Numbered from the stretch's first letter, positions 41,886 through 50,942 are shown. The stretch: 64,000 nt of DNA from UBA7672 sp038326205 (GCA_038326205.1 JBBQJV010000006.1:1-64000); one strand, 5' to 3'. Notes: a model not told the origin generated them from the letters alone. Program-made: numbers and translations.

Positions 41886-42377
41886 ATGAAGGGCGACGTC
41901 AAGGTCATCGAATTCCTGAACGCTGCGCTCAAGAACGAGCTGACCGCGATCAACCAGTACTTCTTGCACTCACGCATGCTGCGGGACTGGGGCGTCTCCG
42001 AGCTCGCCAAAAAGGAGCACGATGAGTCGATCGAGGAGATGCATCACGCCGACTGGCTGATCGAGCGCATCCTCTTCCTAGAAGGCCTTCCGAACCTGCA
42101 GGACCTCGGCAAGCTGTTCATCGGCGAGAACGTTAAAGAGATCCTCGACTGCGACATGAAGACGGAGCAGATGGCGATTCCCGTCCTCCGTGACGCGATC
42201 GAGTATTGCGAGAAAGTTCGCGACTACGGCTCGCGCGACATCTTCAACAAGATCCTCCACAATGAGGAGGAGCACGTCGATTATATCGAGACGCAGCTGG
42301 AGCTGATCACGCAGATCGGCATCCAGAACTACATCCAGCTACAGTCAAAGCCGAACGCCAGCCAAGCGCTGGAATAG
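41886..42377 (+). CDS. bfr: bacterioferritin
   Basis: Heme-containing iron-storage protein, 163 residues, forming a 24-mer shell. The four-helix bundle shows the ferroxidase ligands in KNELTAINQYFLHSRM, EMHHADWLIERILFLEGLPNLQ and NKILHNEEEHVDYIE, and the Met of the heme-binding helix. AAGGAG lies 9 bases before ATG 41886. Pairing with bfd is the classical storage/release unit. Confidence 0.97.
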   Translation: MKGDVKVIEFLNAALKNELTAINQYFLHSRMLRDWGVSELAKKEHDESIEEMHHADWLIERILFLEGLPNLQDLGKLFIGENVKEILDCDMKTEQMAIPVLRDAIEYCEKVRDYGSRDIFNKILHNEEEHVDYIETQLELITQIGIQNYIQLQSKPNASQALE

Positions 42378-42469
42378 TCATCGGCGCGTTCCGTGACGAA
42401 ACACTTGCAGAAAATGGCAATTATCCGGAACCTGCGTGTGGGCGTTCGTCGCCCGTAGGAGCCACGCAG

Positions 42470-43813
42470 ATGACGCTCACGCTTGACCAGCTGAAGACAA
42501 AAGTCGCTTCCCAGAAGTCCGCCCTTCCTGCGCTCTACGGCGATGTTGATTTTGCGGTCAAGCCGGAGCGGTTCGCCGACGAGTTGGTGCTCGAAGGCCC
42601 ATCGCAAAGCAAGTTCGACGCGATGCGTCCGAAGCTTCTCGCTGACACCGAAAAGGTGGAGCGCATGCGCGCCTACACCATGCTCGGCGATACGGTGGCC
42701 GACGCCTATGCCGCGTTGATGCCGAACTATGGCTTCCGGCCACTGGTCAGCATGTTGCAGCATGCGTGCGACCACGGCGTCGAGAACATGGCCGATGCAC
42801 CGCCCGAACTGGTCACGTTCATTCGCGCGATGGAGGCGACGCCCGCCTGGGTCGACATGAAACTTGTCGAGGAAGGCGCGCGCCAGAGCCGCGAGGACAG
42901 CGCCAACTATTCCCCCTTCGTCATTCGCGGGGCGTTTATCGCGACGTTCATGAACAAGTACTCGGCGCTGCCAATGGCCCTCACCGGTACGCTGTCTAAC
43001 GCGACGGCAGGCAAGCGCGTCAAGGACACAGCCAGCTTCTTCATCACCTCTACATTGCCAGGCGCGCTCGAACGCTTCGGTCCCGGCTTCAAGTCGGCGG
43101 CGATGGTGCGCCTGATGCACTCGATGGTGCGGTTCAACGCGCTGAGGCGCTCCGACATGTGGGACGTGAAGACATTCGGCGTGCCCATCCCGCAGGTCGA
43201 CCAGATGCCCGCCGGGCTGATCGGCGTCTTCCTGCTGGCGTTCAAGATTACCGCGAAAGGCCGCTTCGAATACACGGAAGAGGAACGCGCGCGCGTGGAA
43301 CTGTCCCGCTATCGCTGCTTCCTGCTTGGGTTGCCGGAGGAACTGGTTCCCGCGACGCCGCAAGGCATGGTCGACATCATGGTTCTGTACGAACAGACGC
43401 TCCGCAAAGGCTATGACGACAAGACATGCGGCGAACTCCTGCGCGCGACGATGGCGGCCTATCTACCTGCAGACGAGAAACTCGGCAGCCGCATTTTCGA
43501 CAAGCTGGAGCGCAGCTTCTCGAAAATCTTCTTCCTCCTCAGCTTCATCGGCGGCGACAGCAAGAAGGCGAAGGAACTCGGCGTGAAGATCACGGTCTGG
43601 GATTGGGCGGTCTTTGTCGGCTGTGGCGCCTATATCGGCGTCCGCAAGACGCTCTACGGCATCGCCAAACGCATTCCCGGGGTTCGCGAGGCGACGGACC
43701 GCATGCTGGTGAAAAAGATCGAGCGCATGCTCGCCAGCTACGGCCATGCGTCGCACACGAGCGACGCGACGCAGTACAAGCCGGCTGTGGCGAGGCCTCA
43801 GGCGGCAGAATAG
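42470..43813 (+). CDS. oxygenase MpaB family protein (DUF2236)
   Basis: A 447-residue member of the MpaB/latex-clearing-protein-like DUF2236 family: heme-type oxygenases acting on hydrophobic chains. Landmarks include FMNKYSALPMALTGTLSNATAGKRVKDTASFFITS, HSMVRFNALRRSDMWD with the usual His/Arg cluster, GVPIPQVDQM and FEYTEEERARVE. It has a hydrophobic C-terminal third (ITVWDWAVFVGCGAYIGVRKTL). The substrate is unknown. AGGAG stands 8 bases before the ATG. No other oxygenase component is adjacent. Confidence 0.82.
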   Translation: MTLTLDQLKTKVASQKSALPALYGDVDFAVKPERFADELVLEGPSQSKFDAMRPKLLADTEKVERMRAYTMLGDTVADAYAALMPNYGFRPLVSMLQHACDHGVENMADAPPELVTFIRAMEATPAWVDMKLVEEGARQSREDSANYSPFVIRGAFIATFMNKYSALPMALTGTLSNATAGKRVKDTASFFITSTLPGALERFGPGFKSAAMVRLMHSMVRFNALRRSDMWDVKTFGVPIPQVDQMPAGLIGVFLLAFKITAKGRFEYTEEERARVELSRYRCFLLGLPEELVPATPQGMVDIMVLYEQTLRKGYDDKTCGELLRATMAAYLPADEKLGSRIFDKLERSFSKIFFLLSFIGGDSKKAKELGVKITVWDWAVFVGCGAYIGVRKTLYGIAKRIPGVREATDRMLVKKIERMLASYGHASHTSDATQYKPAVARPQAAE

Positions 43814-43905
43814 GTCTGGTGGCGCACAACGCCCCACTGCGGCCACGTTCAAACCTTCTCAATCATCGCCGCGCATGCTGCGCTTTCCCAGCTTTCGGCT
43901 ATCCC

Positions 43906-44304
43906 ATGACCAACCCTCGCACTTATCGCAATCTCATCCTGCTTTGGGCGGGGATCGGGATCATCATGGCGGCGACTGTCGTCTGGGCGGCGACGCAGGT
44001 GGACGATCCGTTGTCACGCTACATCCATACCGACAAGATGCGTCACATACTGGCGTTCGGAGCGATCGGATTGTGCGCTGGCCTACTACCGACGAAGCTG
44101 GCGCGGCTCATCGGTCTTGGCGCCGTGCTGACGTTCGCCATGGCGGTGGAGATCATCCAGATCCCGATCCCAGACCGCTCCGCGTCGGTCAGCGACCTGT
44201 TCGCCAGCGGGGTTGGCGGCCTTGCTGGTTTCGGCTTCGGCGCTGCGGTGATCTCGCTGTGGGAATTGCTTCGAGGCCGAAAGCAACGAGCCACCCAAGA
44301 CTAG
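43906..44304 (+). CDS. VanZ family membrane protein
   Basis: A 132-residue protein with about four membrane helices, from ATG 43906. VanZ-like pattern: DKMRHILAFGAIGLCAGLL, the conserved D-K-xxH motif, then EIIQIPIPDRSASVSDLFASGVGGLAGF, typical of the DxxxNxxG region of the family. VanZ-like proteins are linked to glycopeptide tolerance only in some bacteria; here the role is open. It converges with the hydrolase gene, 7 bases apart. Confidence 0.8.
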   Translation: MTNPRTYRNLILLWAGIGIIMAATVVWAATQVDDPLSRYIHTDKMRHILAFGAIGLCAGLLPTKLARLIGLGAVLTFAMAVEIIQIPIPDRSASVSDLFASGVGGLAGFGFGAAVISLWELLRGRKQRATQD

Positions 44305-44311
44305 GCCCGCC

Positions 44312-45085
44312 CTACACCAAGCCTCGCAAAAATTTTGCATACATGCCGTGGGCGCGCGCCGTCAGGTCGGGATCGTATTTCACGCGCCAGTCCTGTGCTT
44401 CGATCTCATCGAAGGCGTGCGTCGCGCCCTCGAACAACTCGACCTTGATTGACTGTCCCGGGGTCTTCATGCCGGAGAGAACGCGAGAGACATTCCTACC
44501 GCCGACGACGCTGTCGGCCGTTCCCACGATCGCTTGTATCGGCACGTCGACCCGCAGGCCGCGTTGCGGGGCCAGTGCGCCGATACCTTGCCAGGGATAG
44601 AGAATGAAAGCGCCGCGCAGACCGGTGAGCGGCTCGTCGGGAATGCCCGTCAGCCGGGTTTCGCGCTCAGCATCACGCCCCGGCCGCAGCGCCATCGCAT
44701 CGAGCACGGTCCAGGCGCCATGGCTCCATCCGGCCAGCGCGATGCGCTCGTGATCGGCCCACGCCTGCCGTTTCACCCACGCCAGCATCGCATAGAGATC
44801 GCCCGCGCGTTCACGTCCCCATAGCTGCAGGCCGGTGCAAACCGTGGCATAGGCTTCCAGCCGCGAGATGCGCCGGTGGGCGTAACTGTCGACCACGACG
44901 ACCGCCCACCCCGCCGCCTGCGCAACGGCTGCCCAGCGCCCCTGCAGGTTCTTCTTGCCGCCGCAGCCGTGGAACTGGATCACAACCGGATGCGGTCCGC
45001 GAGCTTCGGGTAGGAACACCTCAACGGACATCGCCAGCGCCTCGATGCGCTGGTCGAGGGTCTCGAGCGAGAAGGGCGTCGGCAT
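44312..45085 (-). CDS. dienelactone hydrolase family alpha/beta hydrolase
   Basis: A cytosolic alpha/beta hydrolase of 257 residues. The nucleophile elbow is ALAGWSHGAWTVL, the oxyanion-hole segment PVVIQFHGCGGKKNLQ, and the His of the triad lies in GATHAFDE. It follows a DUF4105 gene, whose stop overlaps its start as TGATG (ATG 45085; an in-frame TTG three bases earlier is possible). The substrate is unknown; the neighbours suggest an envelope-linked role. Confidence 0.85.
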   Translation of the reverse strand: MPTPFSLETLDQRIEALAMSVEVFLPEARGPHPVVIQFHGCGGKKNLQGRWAAVAQAAGWAVVVVDSYAHRRISRLEAYATVCTGLQLWGRERAGDLYAMLAWVKRQAWADHERIALAGWSHGAWTVLDAMALRPGRDAERETRLTGIPDEPLTGLRGAFILYPWQGIGALAPQRGLRVDVPIQAIVGTADSVVGGRNVSRVLSGMKTPGQSIKVELFEGATHAFDEIEAQDWRVKYDPDLTARAHGMYAKFLRGLV

Positions 45086-45930
45086 CAACTGCTCCTGCTG
45101 CGCAACTCGGTCAGCAGAGCACGATCAAAGTCCGGCGTTTCCATGGCGTTCCATGATGCAACCGGCGTTGTCAGCAACGCGCGTTGCTGGGCAGCTTCGA
45201 AAGTGGCGCCGGGGATCAGCTTGAGTTCGTATAGGCGTTGCGGCGAATAGCCGGTCAGCACCCAAGAATAGTGCCAGCCGAGACCGGCAACTTTCGCCAG
45301 CTCATTGGTGCAGTTCGACGTTATCGTATTGTAGAAGCGCGCGTGGGTGGAGACATCCAAAGTCTGTTCGATCAGCGCGCGCAGGAAACTGCGCTTCTGC
45401 ATTTCGTCGAGCTGCAGCGGGTAAACATAGATCTGCTTATGCAGCATGGTCACGCGTCGCGTCAGCAGATCGCGTGCGGTCGACCAGACGTAGGATAATT
45501 CGAACTTGTTGAGCGCGCCCTGCACGGCGTCATAGATCTCGCCATCTTCCAGCCGCGCCTCGACAGTCAGGCCGACGATACGGTCGCCACCGAACTCGAA
45601 CAGGATCAGCGTGTGGGCGGCGTATGGCTGGCCCGGCTGCGGTTCGACCACGAACCAGACATTGCGCAACTCATCGAACGTATTCGCGAAGGTGCGTGCG
45701 CCCTTCGTCTTCGGCGCCTCGTCTGTGTAGGACCAGTCGGTGACGTGATCGAGCGAGAACGAGCCTTGCGACAGCTCGACCTTCGGCATGCGCGAAAGGT
45801 TCTCCACCCAGTGACGGTCCAGCCTTGGCTCGGCAAGCATGATACTGCCCGCGAGAATGGCGATGGCGCCCACGATCCCGATTGCGAGCCCGGTCCAGGC
45901 CCGCGCGCGTATCCACTCCCAGATCTGCAT
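45085..45930 (-). CDS. DUF4105 membrane-anchored protein
   Basis: From ATG 45930 (AGGGGAC upstream) the product has 281 residues: one N-terminal membrane helix (about 10-33, TGLAIGIVGAIAILAGSIML), then the DUF4105 domain (LDHVTDWSYTDEAP, VWFVVEPQPGQPYAAHTLILFEF, FYNTITSNCTNELAKVAG with its conserved Asn-Cys-Thr). The NTITSNCT region recalls papain/NlpC-like catalytic cysteines, so a hydrolase or acyl-transfer function is possible. Coupled with the hydrolase gene by TGATG. Confidence 0.85.
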   Translation of the reverse strand: MQIWEWIRARAWTGLAIGIVGAIAILAGSIMLAEPRLDRHWVENLSRMPKVELSQGSFSLDHVTDWSYTDEAPKTKGARTFANTFDELRNVWFVVEPQPGQPYAAHTLILFEFGGDRIVGLTVEARLEDGEIYDAVQGALNKFELSYVWSTARDLLTRRVTMLHKQIYVYPLQLDEMQKRSFLRALIEQTLDVSTHARFYNTITSNCTNELAKVAGLGWHYSWVLTGYSPQRLYELKLIPGATFEAAQQRALLTTPVASWNAMETPDFDRALLTELRSRSS

Positions 45931-46177
45931 GTGTCCCCTGTCCAACCCCATGTTAAGGGAGGCTCTACACGACCAACTACGCGGAAGAAACGCACGGCGA
46001 AACAGCCTCTGCCTGCCCGTTCTAGCAGCACGCATCGCCTGAATAGCTGGCTTCCCCGCGCGGGCGCCTCCGCCACGCGGGCGAGCATTCGCAGCGGTAA
46101 CTGCAACTCCGGGCGAGTGACTGTTGCGTTCCCGACGCGGAAGGATACAGCTTGCCCCATCGGCCGTGGGGTCTCTT

Positions 46178-47683
46178 ATGCCGGATGTTTTCGTCTCCTA
46201 TAACCGCGAGGATCTTCCGATCGCGCAGCGCGTGGTCGACGGACTGGTCCATGAGGGCCTGAACGTCTGGCTCGATATGGAGCTCAAGGCCGGCGAGAAT
46301 TACGACGAAATCACCGAGGAACGGCTGCGCGATGCCAAGGCTGTGGTGGTGCTGTGGTCGAGCCGGTCGGTGAAGTCGCGGTGGGTGCGCGCCGAGGCGA
46401 CCATTGGCCAGCGCAAGAGCACGCTGGTTCCCGCCATGATTGAGGACTGCGACCGGCCCGTGATGTTCGAGCTCGTGCAGACTACTGACCTGTCCAGATG
46501 GGAAGGCGATCGCGCCGATCCGAACTGGCGTAAGCTGGTGGAAACAATCCGTGGCCGCATCCAGGCAGCCCCTCCAGGACCGCTGCTTCAGGAAGGCGGT
46601 GTGAAGCGCGCGACCAAGAAGAATGGCCGCGCCAAGACGCCCCCCAAGCAGGTGGCGATGCGCAAGGAATACACGAAGAAGAAGCGCGGCATCGGTGTCG
46701 TCGGAATTATGGCGTTGTTGCTGCTGTTCATCGCATCGACGATTGGGGGTCTCTATCTGTGGCGGCCGCAGCAGGTCACAGACCTCGTTGCGTCTCTGCT
46801 CCACAGCGCGCCCGGCGCCGCGCCGTCGCAGACCGCATCGGCAGCACCAGCCGCCGCTGTGCCGATGATGGCTGCCGGGACATTGCCCGATGAAGCGCCA
46901 GTTGATCCACCTGCCGAAATAGTGGCGACGCCGACACCCGCTGAACCGGTTGCCGATATCCGCGGGCCAGCGCCTGTCGCTAATACATTCCGTGACTGCG
47001 ATAGCTGCCCGCTTATGCTGAACGTCGCCGGCGGCACGTTCCTGATGGGGGCGCCGGACGACGAACTTGGCCGCAAAGTATGGGAAGGTCCGCAGCGCAA
47101 AGTGGCGATGGCGCCGTTTGCGATTGGCATAACGGAAGTGACTTACGAAGAATGGGATGCGTGCATCGCAGACGGTGGCTGCGCCAAATACACGCCCAAG
47201 GACAACGGACAGGGCCGCGGCAGGCAACCGGTGACGAACGTGTCGTGGAAGGATGCCGCCACCTACGCTGACTGGCTGACCAAGAAGACCGACCGCGCAT
47301 ATCGCCTACCGACGGAAGCAGAGTGGGAATACGCAGGACGCGGGGGCACGACGATGCCGTTCTGGTGGGGCGCTCTGAACGACGCGACAAAGACCGGATC
47401 AACTACCACAACACAGGCAGTCGACACTCTTGCTGCCAACGCGCTGGGGCTCGTCGGCGTGACGGGCAATGTGCGTGAGTGGGTGCAGGATTGTTACGTC
47501 AACACCTTCGCCAAAGCGCCGTTAGATGGACGCTCGGTCGAGGTCTCGAAATGCGCCCAGCGCGTGTTGCGTGGCGGCGCTTATTCCGATCCCGTCGAGT
47601 CTCTGCGCATTGCGGCTCGGTCGCGTAACGACCCATCCAAGCGCGATACCCGCACGGGGTTCAGGATAGCTTCGGCGCCCTGA
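46178..47683 (+). CDS. TIR domain - membrane segment - FGE-sulfatase-fold fusion protein
   Basis: A 501-residue protein from ATG 46178. Residues 1-130 are a TIR domain (VFVSYNREDLPIAQRVVDGL, VWLDMELKAGENYDEI, W69-VRA-E73 matching the WxxxE motif in which the catalytic Glu of NAD-cleaving TIRs lies). A basic linker leads to a membrane helix (about 171-195). A Pro/Ala linker of about 80 residues follows, then an FGE/C-type-lectin-like domain (about 285-501: GGTFLMGAPDDELG, RLPTEAEWEYAGRG, GLVGVTGNVREWVQDCY, VLRGGAYSDPV). The cysteine pair of true formylglycine-generating enzymes is absent. The likely topology is TIR inside and FGE-like domain in the periplasm. No effector partner is adjacent. 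Confidence 0.9.
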   Translation: MPDVFVSYNREDLPIAQRVVDGLVHEGLNVWLDMELKAGENYDEITEERLRDAKAVVVLWSSRSVKSRWVRAEATIGQRKSTLVPAMIEDCDRPVMFELVQTTDLSRWEGDRADPNWRKLVETIRGRIQAAPPGPLLQEGGVKRATKKNGRAKTPPKQVAMRKEYTKKKRGIGVVGIMALLLLFIASTIGGLYLWRPQQVTDLVASLLHSAPGAAPSQTASAAPAAAVPMMAAGTLPDEAPVDPPAEIVATPTPAEPVADIRGPAPVANTFRDCDSCPLMLNVAGGTFLMGAPDDELGRKVWEGPQRKVAMAPFAIGITEVTYEEWDACIADGGCAKYTPKDNGQGRGRQPVTNVSWKDAATYADWLTKKTDRAYRLPTEAEWEYAGRGGTTMPFWWGALNDATKTGSTTTTQAVDTLAANALGLVGVTGNVREWVQDCYVNTFAKAPLDGRSVEVSKCAQRVLRGGAYSDPVESLRIAARSRNDPSKRDTRTGFRIASAP

Positions 47684-47695
47684 TCAGTACGGCAA

Positions 47696-49288
47696 TCAAG
47701 CTGTTGGCTTGAAGGTGCTCGCGCTCGCCATCGCCCATTCGCGCGATAGTTTTGTTGCTGCGGGATCAGCCAGCAGGACACCGGGCCGCAACAGCCCGTA
47801 GGCAATATCGGCAGTAACCGACTTGTGCTCGTTGAGCCGATACATGATGTGCATGGGTTTGAGGTCGCGCGGATGATCGCAACCGGCCGCGCCGATCAGA
47901 TGGCCCAGCGCCTCAAGCGTGTTGCGATGGAAATTGGCGACGCGTTCCGCCTTGTCTGGAACCACTAGTCCGCGCTGGCGCATCGGGTCCTGCGTCGTGA
48001 TCCCGGTTGGGCAGCGATTGGTGTGACACTGCATCGCCTGGATGCAGCCCAGCGAGAACATGAATCCCCGCGCCGAGTTCACCCAATCTGCGCCGAGCGC
48101 TATCGAGCTGGCCAACGAGAAGGCAGAGACCTGTTTGCCGGAGCAGCCGAGACGGATCTCGTCCTTCAGTCCGGCGCCGACGAGCGCATCGCGAACGAGC
48201 ACGAGACCTTCGCGGAGGGGGGCGCCGACGTGATCGAGGAATTCGGCGGGGGCCGCGCCTGTGCCGCCCTCGCCGCCATCGACGACGATGAAGTCGGGCC
48301 GAACACCCGTTTGCAGCATAGCTTTGACGATAGCCAGAAATTCATGCGGCGCGCCGATGCACAGCTTGAACCCGACCGGCTTGCCGCCGGAAAGATCACG
48401 CAGGCGCACGATGAAATCCATAAGCTCCAACGGCGTCGAGAACGCCGAATGCGCAGCAGGGCTCTCGCAGGTCTCGCCAACCGCGACGCCGCGCGCTTCG
48501 GCGATCTCGCGCGTCACCTTTGCGCCGGGAAGGATTGCGCCGTGGCCGGGCTTGGCGCCCTGGCTGATCTTGATCTCGATCATCTTGATCTGATCGAGCG
48601 CTGCCTGATCGCGGAACCGGTCCGCATCGAAGCCACCACCTGCTGCTCGGCATCCGAAATAGCCGGAGCCTATTTCCCAGACGAGGTCGCCGCCGCCCGC
48701 CTTGTGATAGCGCGAGACGCCGCCCTCGCCGGTATCGTGATAGAAGCCTCCTTTCGCCGCACCACGATTCAGCGCTTCGATGGCGTGGCCGCCGAGCGCG
48801 CCAAAGCTCATCGCCGAAATATTGAAGACACTCGCGGAGTACGGCTTGCGCGACTCTACTCCGCCGACGTCAACGCGCATGATGCTGGTGGCCGCCTTGC
48901 GCGCCGCGATGGATTGCTGGAGCCATTCATAGGGCGGTCGCGAGATGTCGCGTTCGCTGCCAAAGGGTTCAACGCTGCCAGTGTCCTTGGCGCGCTGATA
49001 GACCAGCGCGCGATCCTCGATGCTGAATGGGGCGCCTTCTGTGTCGCCTTCGACGATGTAGCTGCGCAGGAATGGCCGCAGCCATTCGAAGAACCAGCGC
49101 AGGTGAGCCGCGACCGGAAAGATGCGCATGAGCGTGTGACGCGTTTGCAGAAGATCCCAAATGCCCACCAAGGTCAGCAGGCCAAACGGGATGGCCGCGA
49201 AGAGCCACCACATCGAGGACAGCGCAGTTGCAACCGCCATTGCAGTAAAGACAATCATCACGATCAGGAACGGCAGGATGGGTATCAT
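47696..49288 (-). CDS. FMN-binding glutamate synthase family protein
   Basis: A 530-residue protein with two N-terminal membrane helices (MIPILPFLIVMIVFTAMAV and MWWLFAAIPFGLLTLVGI) and the GltS FMN/FeS domain: FNISAMSFGALGGHAIEALNRGA, SQGAKPGHGAILPGAKV, DFIVVDGGEGGTGAAP and the 3Fe-4S motif GCIQAMQCHTNRCPTG. It lacks the amidotransferase domain and is membrane-anchored, so it is probably not a true glutamate synthase; related proteins have unclear substrates. Isolated, convergent with the TIR-FGE gene. Confidence 0.88.
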   Translation of the reverse strand: MIPILPFLIVMIVFTAMAVATALSSMWWLFAAIPFGLLTLVGIWDLLQTRHTLMRIFPVAAHLRWFFEWLRPFLRSYIVEGDTEGAPFSIEDRALVYQRAKDTGSVEPFGSERDISRPPYEWLQQSIAARKAATSIMRVDVGGVESRKPYSASVFNISAMSFGALGGHAIEALNRGAAKGGFYHDTGEGGVSRYHKAGGGDLVWEIGSGYFGCRAAGGGFDADRFRDQAALDQIKMIEIKISQGAKPGHGAILPGAKVTREIAEARGVAVGETCESPAAHSAFSTPLELMDFIVRLRDLSGGKPVGFKLCIGAPHEFLAIVKAMLQTGVRPDFIVVDGGEGGTGAAPAEFLDHVGAPLREGLVLVRDALVGAGLKDEIRLGCSGKQVSAFSLASSIALGADWVNSARGFMFSLGCIQAMQCHTNRCPTGITTQDPMRQRGLVVPDKAERVANFHRNTLEALGHLIGAAGCDHPRDLKPMHIMYRLNEHKSVTADIAYGLLRPGVLLADPAATKLSREWAMASASTFKPTA

Positions 49289-49511
49289 CGCACGACACTA
49301 GGCGCCCGCCACGCCTTGAGCAATTGGGCGTATGCCTTGACGCCGCCGCATTCCTGGATCAAACACCGCCGCCTTGGATCAACCTCCTTTCCGGAGCGGC
49401 CGATGATGCGGTGCTACGAAAATAAGATCGCGTCTATCGGCCAGCCATCGCTGGTCGAGAGCGGTCGTATGGAGGGATAGGTCCAGGAGCCAGCATCGCT
49501 GGTCTTAACCG
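49289..49511. other. non-coding leader upstream of rtcB, structured
   Basis: This gap and the terminator that follows hold no protein gene. It contains an inverted repeat GGCCGAT 49398-49404 / ATCGGCC 49436-49442, and two near-identical hairpins CCAGC-CATC-GCTGG (49441-49454) and CCAGC-ATC-GCTGG (49490-49502). GGAGGG 49471-49476 between them can pair with CCCTCC of the following terminator stem. Probably a leader or small RNA ending at 49546. Confidence 0.5.
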
Positions 49512-49546
49512 AACCCTCCGCGCAGTGCGCCGGAGGGTTTTTTCTT
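49512..49546 (+). terminator. intrinsic terminator/attenuator in the rtcB leader
   Basis: Stem AACCCTCCG (49512-49520) / CGGAGGGTT (49531-49539), 10-base loop, then TTTTTTC. It lies 75 bases before the rtcB ATG on the same strand. ACCCTCCGCGC (49513-49523) is also exactly complementary to GCGCGGAGGGT (49589-49599), just ahead of the rtcB ribosome-binding site, and GGAGGG recurs upstream at 49471-49476. Alternative foldings are thus possible. Confidence 0.7.
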
Positions 49547-49621
49547 GCTCGACAGTCTTCTGTTGGGCAAGTGACAATCATCCGGGATGCGCGGAGGGTC
49601 TGCGAACAAGGAAACGCAGAC

Positions 49622-50833
49622 ATGAGCACGTTTGAAGTGTTCGAAACGGCCAAGGGTGGCCGCATCAAGGCCTGGGTGAAAGGCGTCCCCGTCGAGGACA
49701 GCGCCCGGGAACAGCTGGAAAACGTGGCGGGGCTGCCGTTTGTGCACTCCCACCTCGCCGTCATGCCCGACGTCCACTTCGGACGGGGCGCGACAGTTGG
49801 TTCGGTGATCCCGACCAAAGGCGCGATCATACCTGCCGCTGTCGGCGTCGACATCGGCTGCGGGATGATGGCGGTGGAAACCACGTTACGCGCAGAGCAC
49901 CTGCCGGACTCGCTGGCGAAGCTGCGCTCGGAAATCGAGCGCAAGGCGCCTGCGGGCATCGGACGGAATGGCGAGTGGGGTACAACGCCCGACAGCGTCA
50001 TCTCGCGCTGGCGCAACTCGGATCTCGAGCAGCGGCTTGATCGCATCCGCGACAAGCACCGCAAGATTCCGAACCACAAGGTAGGTGCACAACTCGGCAC
50101 GCTGGGTTCTGGCAACCACTTCATCGAAGTCTGCCTCGATGAGCGTGGTTTTGTGTGGGTGATGCTGCACTCTGGCTCGCGCGGCACGGGTAACCAGATC
50201 GGGCAGTACTTCATCGAGACGGCGCGCAAGATGCTCGAGAAGCGGGTGCTTGGCTATCACGTGCCGGATCAGGATCTTGCCTTCTTCGTCGAAGGCGAAA
50301 CGATGTTCGACGACTATATCGAAGCGGTCGGCTGGGCGCAGGACTATGCGCGCGCCAACCGAGAAGCAATGATGGAGCGGACACTTCAGGCGCTGCGCGA
50401 GCAGCTCCCGAAATTCAAGCTCGGCAAGCACGCGGTGAACTGCCACCACAACTATGTGGAGAAGGAGCACCACTTCGACGCCGACGTCTGGGTGACCCGC
50501 AAGGGCGCCGTGCGCGCGGGCCTCGACGAACTCGGGATCATCCCGGGTTCAATGGGCGCCAAGTCGTTCATCGTGCGCGGCAAAGGCAACGCGGAGTCGT
50601 TCTGCTCGTGCTCGCACGGCGCAGGTCGCGCGATGTCGCGCACCAAGGCCAAGGCGACGTTCACGCTGCAGGATCACCGGGAGGCGACCGAAGGTGTGGA
50701 GTGCCGGAAAGACAAAGGCGTGATCGACGAAACGCCGATGGCCTACAAGGACATCGACGCTGTCATAGCCGCGCAATTCGATCTGATCGACGTGGTGCAC
50801 ACGCTTAAGCAGGTGGTATGCGTTAAAGGGTAA
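49622..50833 (+). CDS. rtcB: RNA-splicing ligase RtcB
   Basis: GTP-dependent ligase joining RNA 2',3'-cyclic phosphate (or 3'-phosphate) and 5'-OH ends. From ATG 49622 (AAGGAA upstream) the product has 403 residues. Metal and guanylation residues: GVDIGCGMMAVE, GTLGSGNHFIEV, WVMLHSGSRGTGNQ, CHHNYVEKE and the guanylated His region SFCSCSHGAGRAMSR. No archease or RtcA gene is adjacent, nor an RtcR regulator; regulation may be through the leader instead. A terminator follows. Confidence 0.97.
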   Translation: MSTFEVFETAKGGRIKAWVKGVPVEDSAREQLENVAGLPFVHSHLAVMPDVHFGRGATVGSVIPTKGAIIPAAVGVDIGCGMMAVETTLRAEHLPDSLAKLRSEIERKAPAGIGRNGEWGTTPDSVISRWRNSDLEQRLDRIRDKHRKIPNHKVGAQLGTLGSGNHFIEVCLDERGFVWVMLHSGSRGTGNQIGQYFIETARKMLEKRVLGYHVPDQDLAFFVEGETMFDDYIEAVGWAQDYARANREAMMERTLQALREQLPKFKLGKHAVNCHHNYVEKEHHFDADVWVTRKGAVRAGLDELGIIPGSMGAKSFIVRGKGNAESFCSCSHGAGRAMSRTKAKATFTLQDHREATEGVECRKDKGVIDETPMAYKDIDAVIAAQFDLIDVVHTLKQVVCVKG

Positions 50834-50840
50834 GGAATGG

Positions 50841-50877
50841 CTCCGGACGACACCAAGTGCCGTCCGGAGTGATTTTG
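50841..50877 (+). terminator. rho-independent terminator after rtcB
   Basis: A 9-bp perfect stem CTCCGGACG (50841-50849) / CGTCCGGAG (50861-50869) with an 11-base loop, followed by TGATTTTGT. It begins 7 bases after the rtcB stop. Confidence 0.75.
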
Positions 50878-50942
50878 TCCGGGGGGCAAAATCAAATGAC
50901 GAGCGCCGGAGAGCAAGCGAAGGCCGGAGTGCGGGTGCTGGA

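Noticed and set aside
46178..47683. Diversity-generating retroelement target, since TIR/FGE fusions are known DGR variable proteins
   Set aside because: The C-terminal region (RVLRGGAYSDPV to the end) lacks the Asn/AAY-rich variable codons, and I see no reverse transcriptase, template repeat or accessory gene in the window. A wider genome search could still find one.
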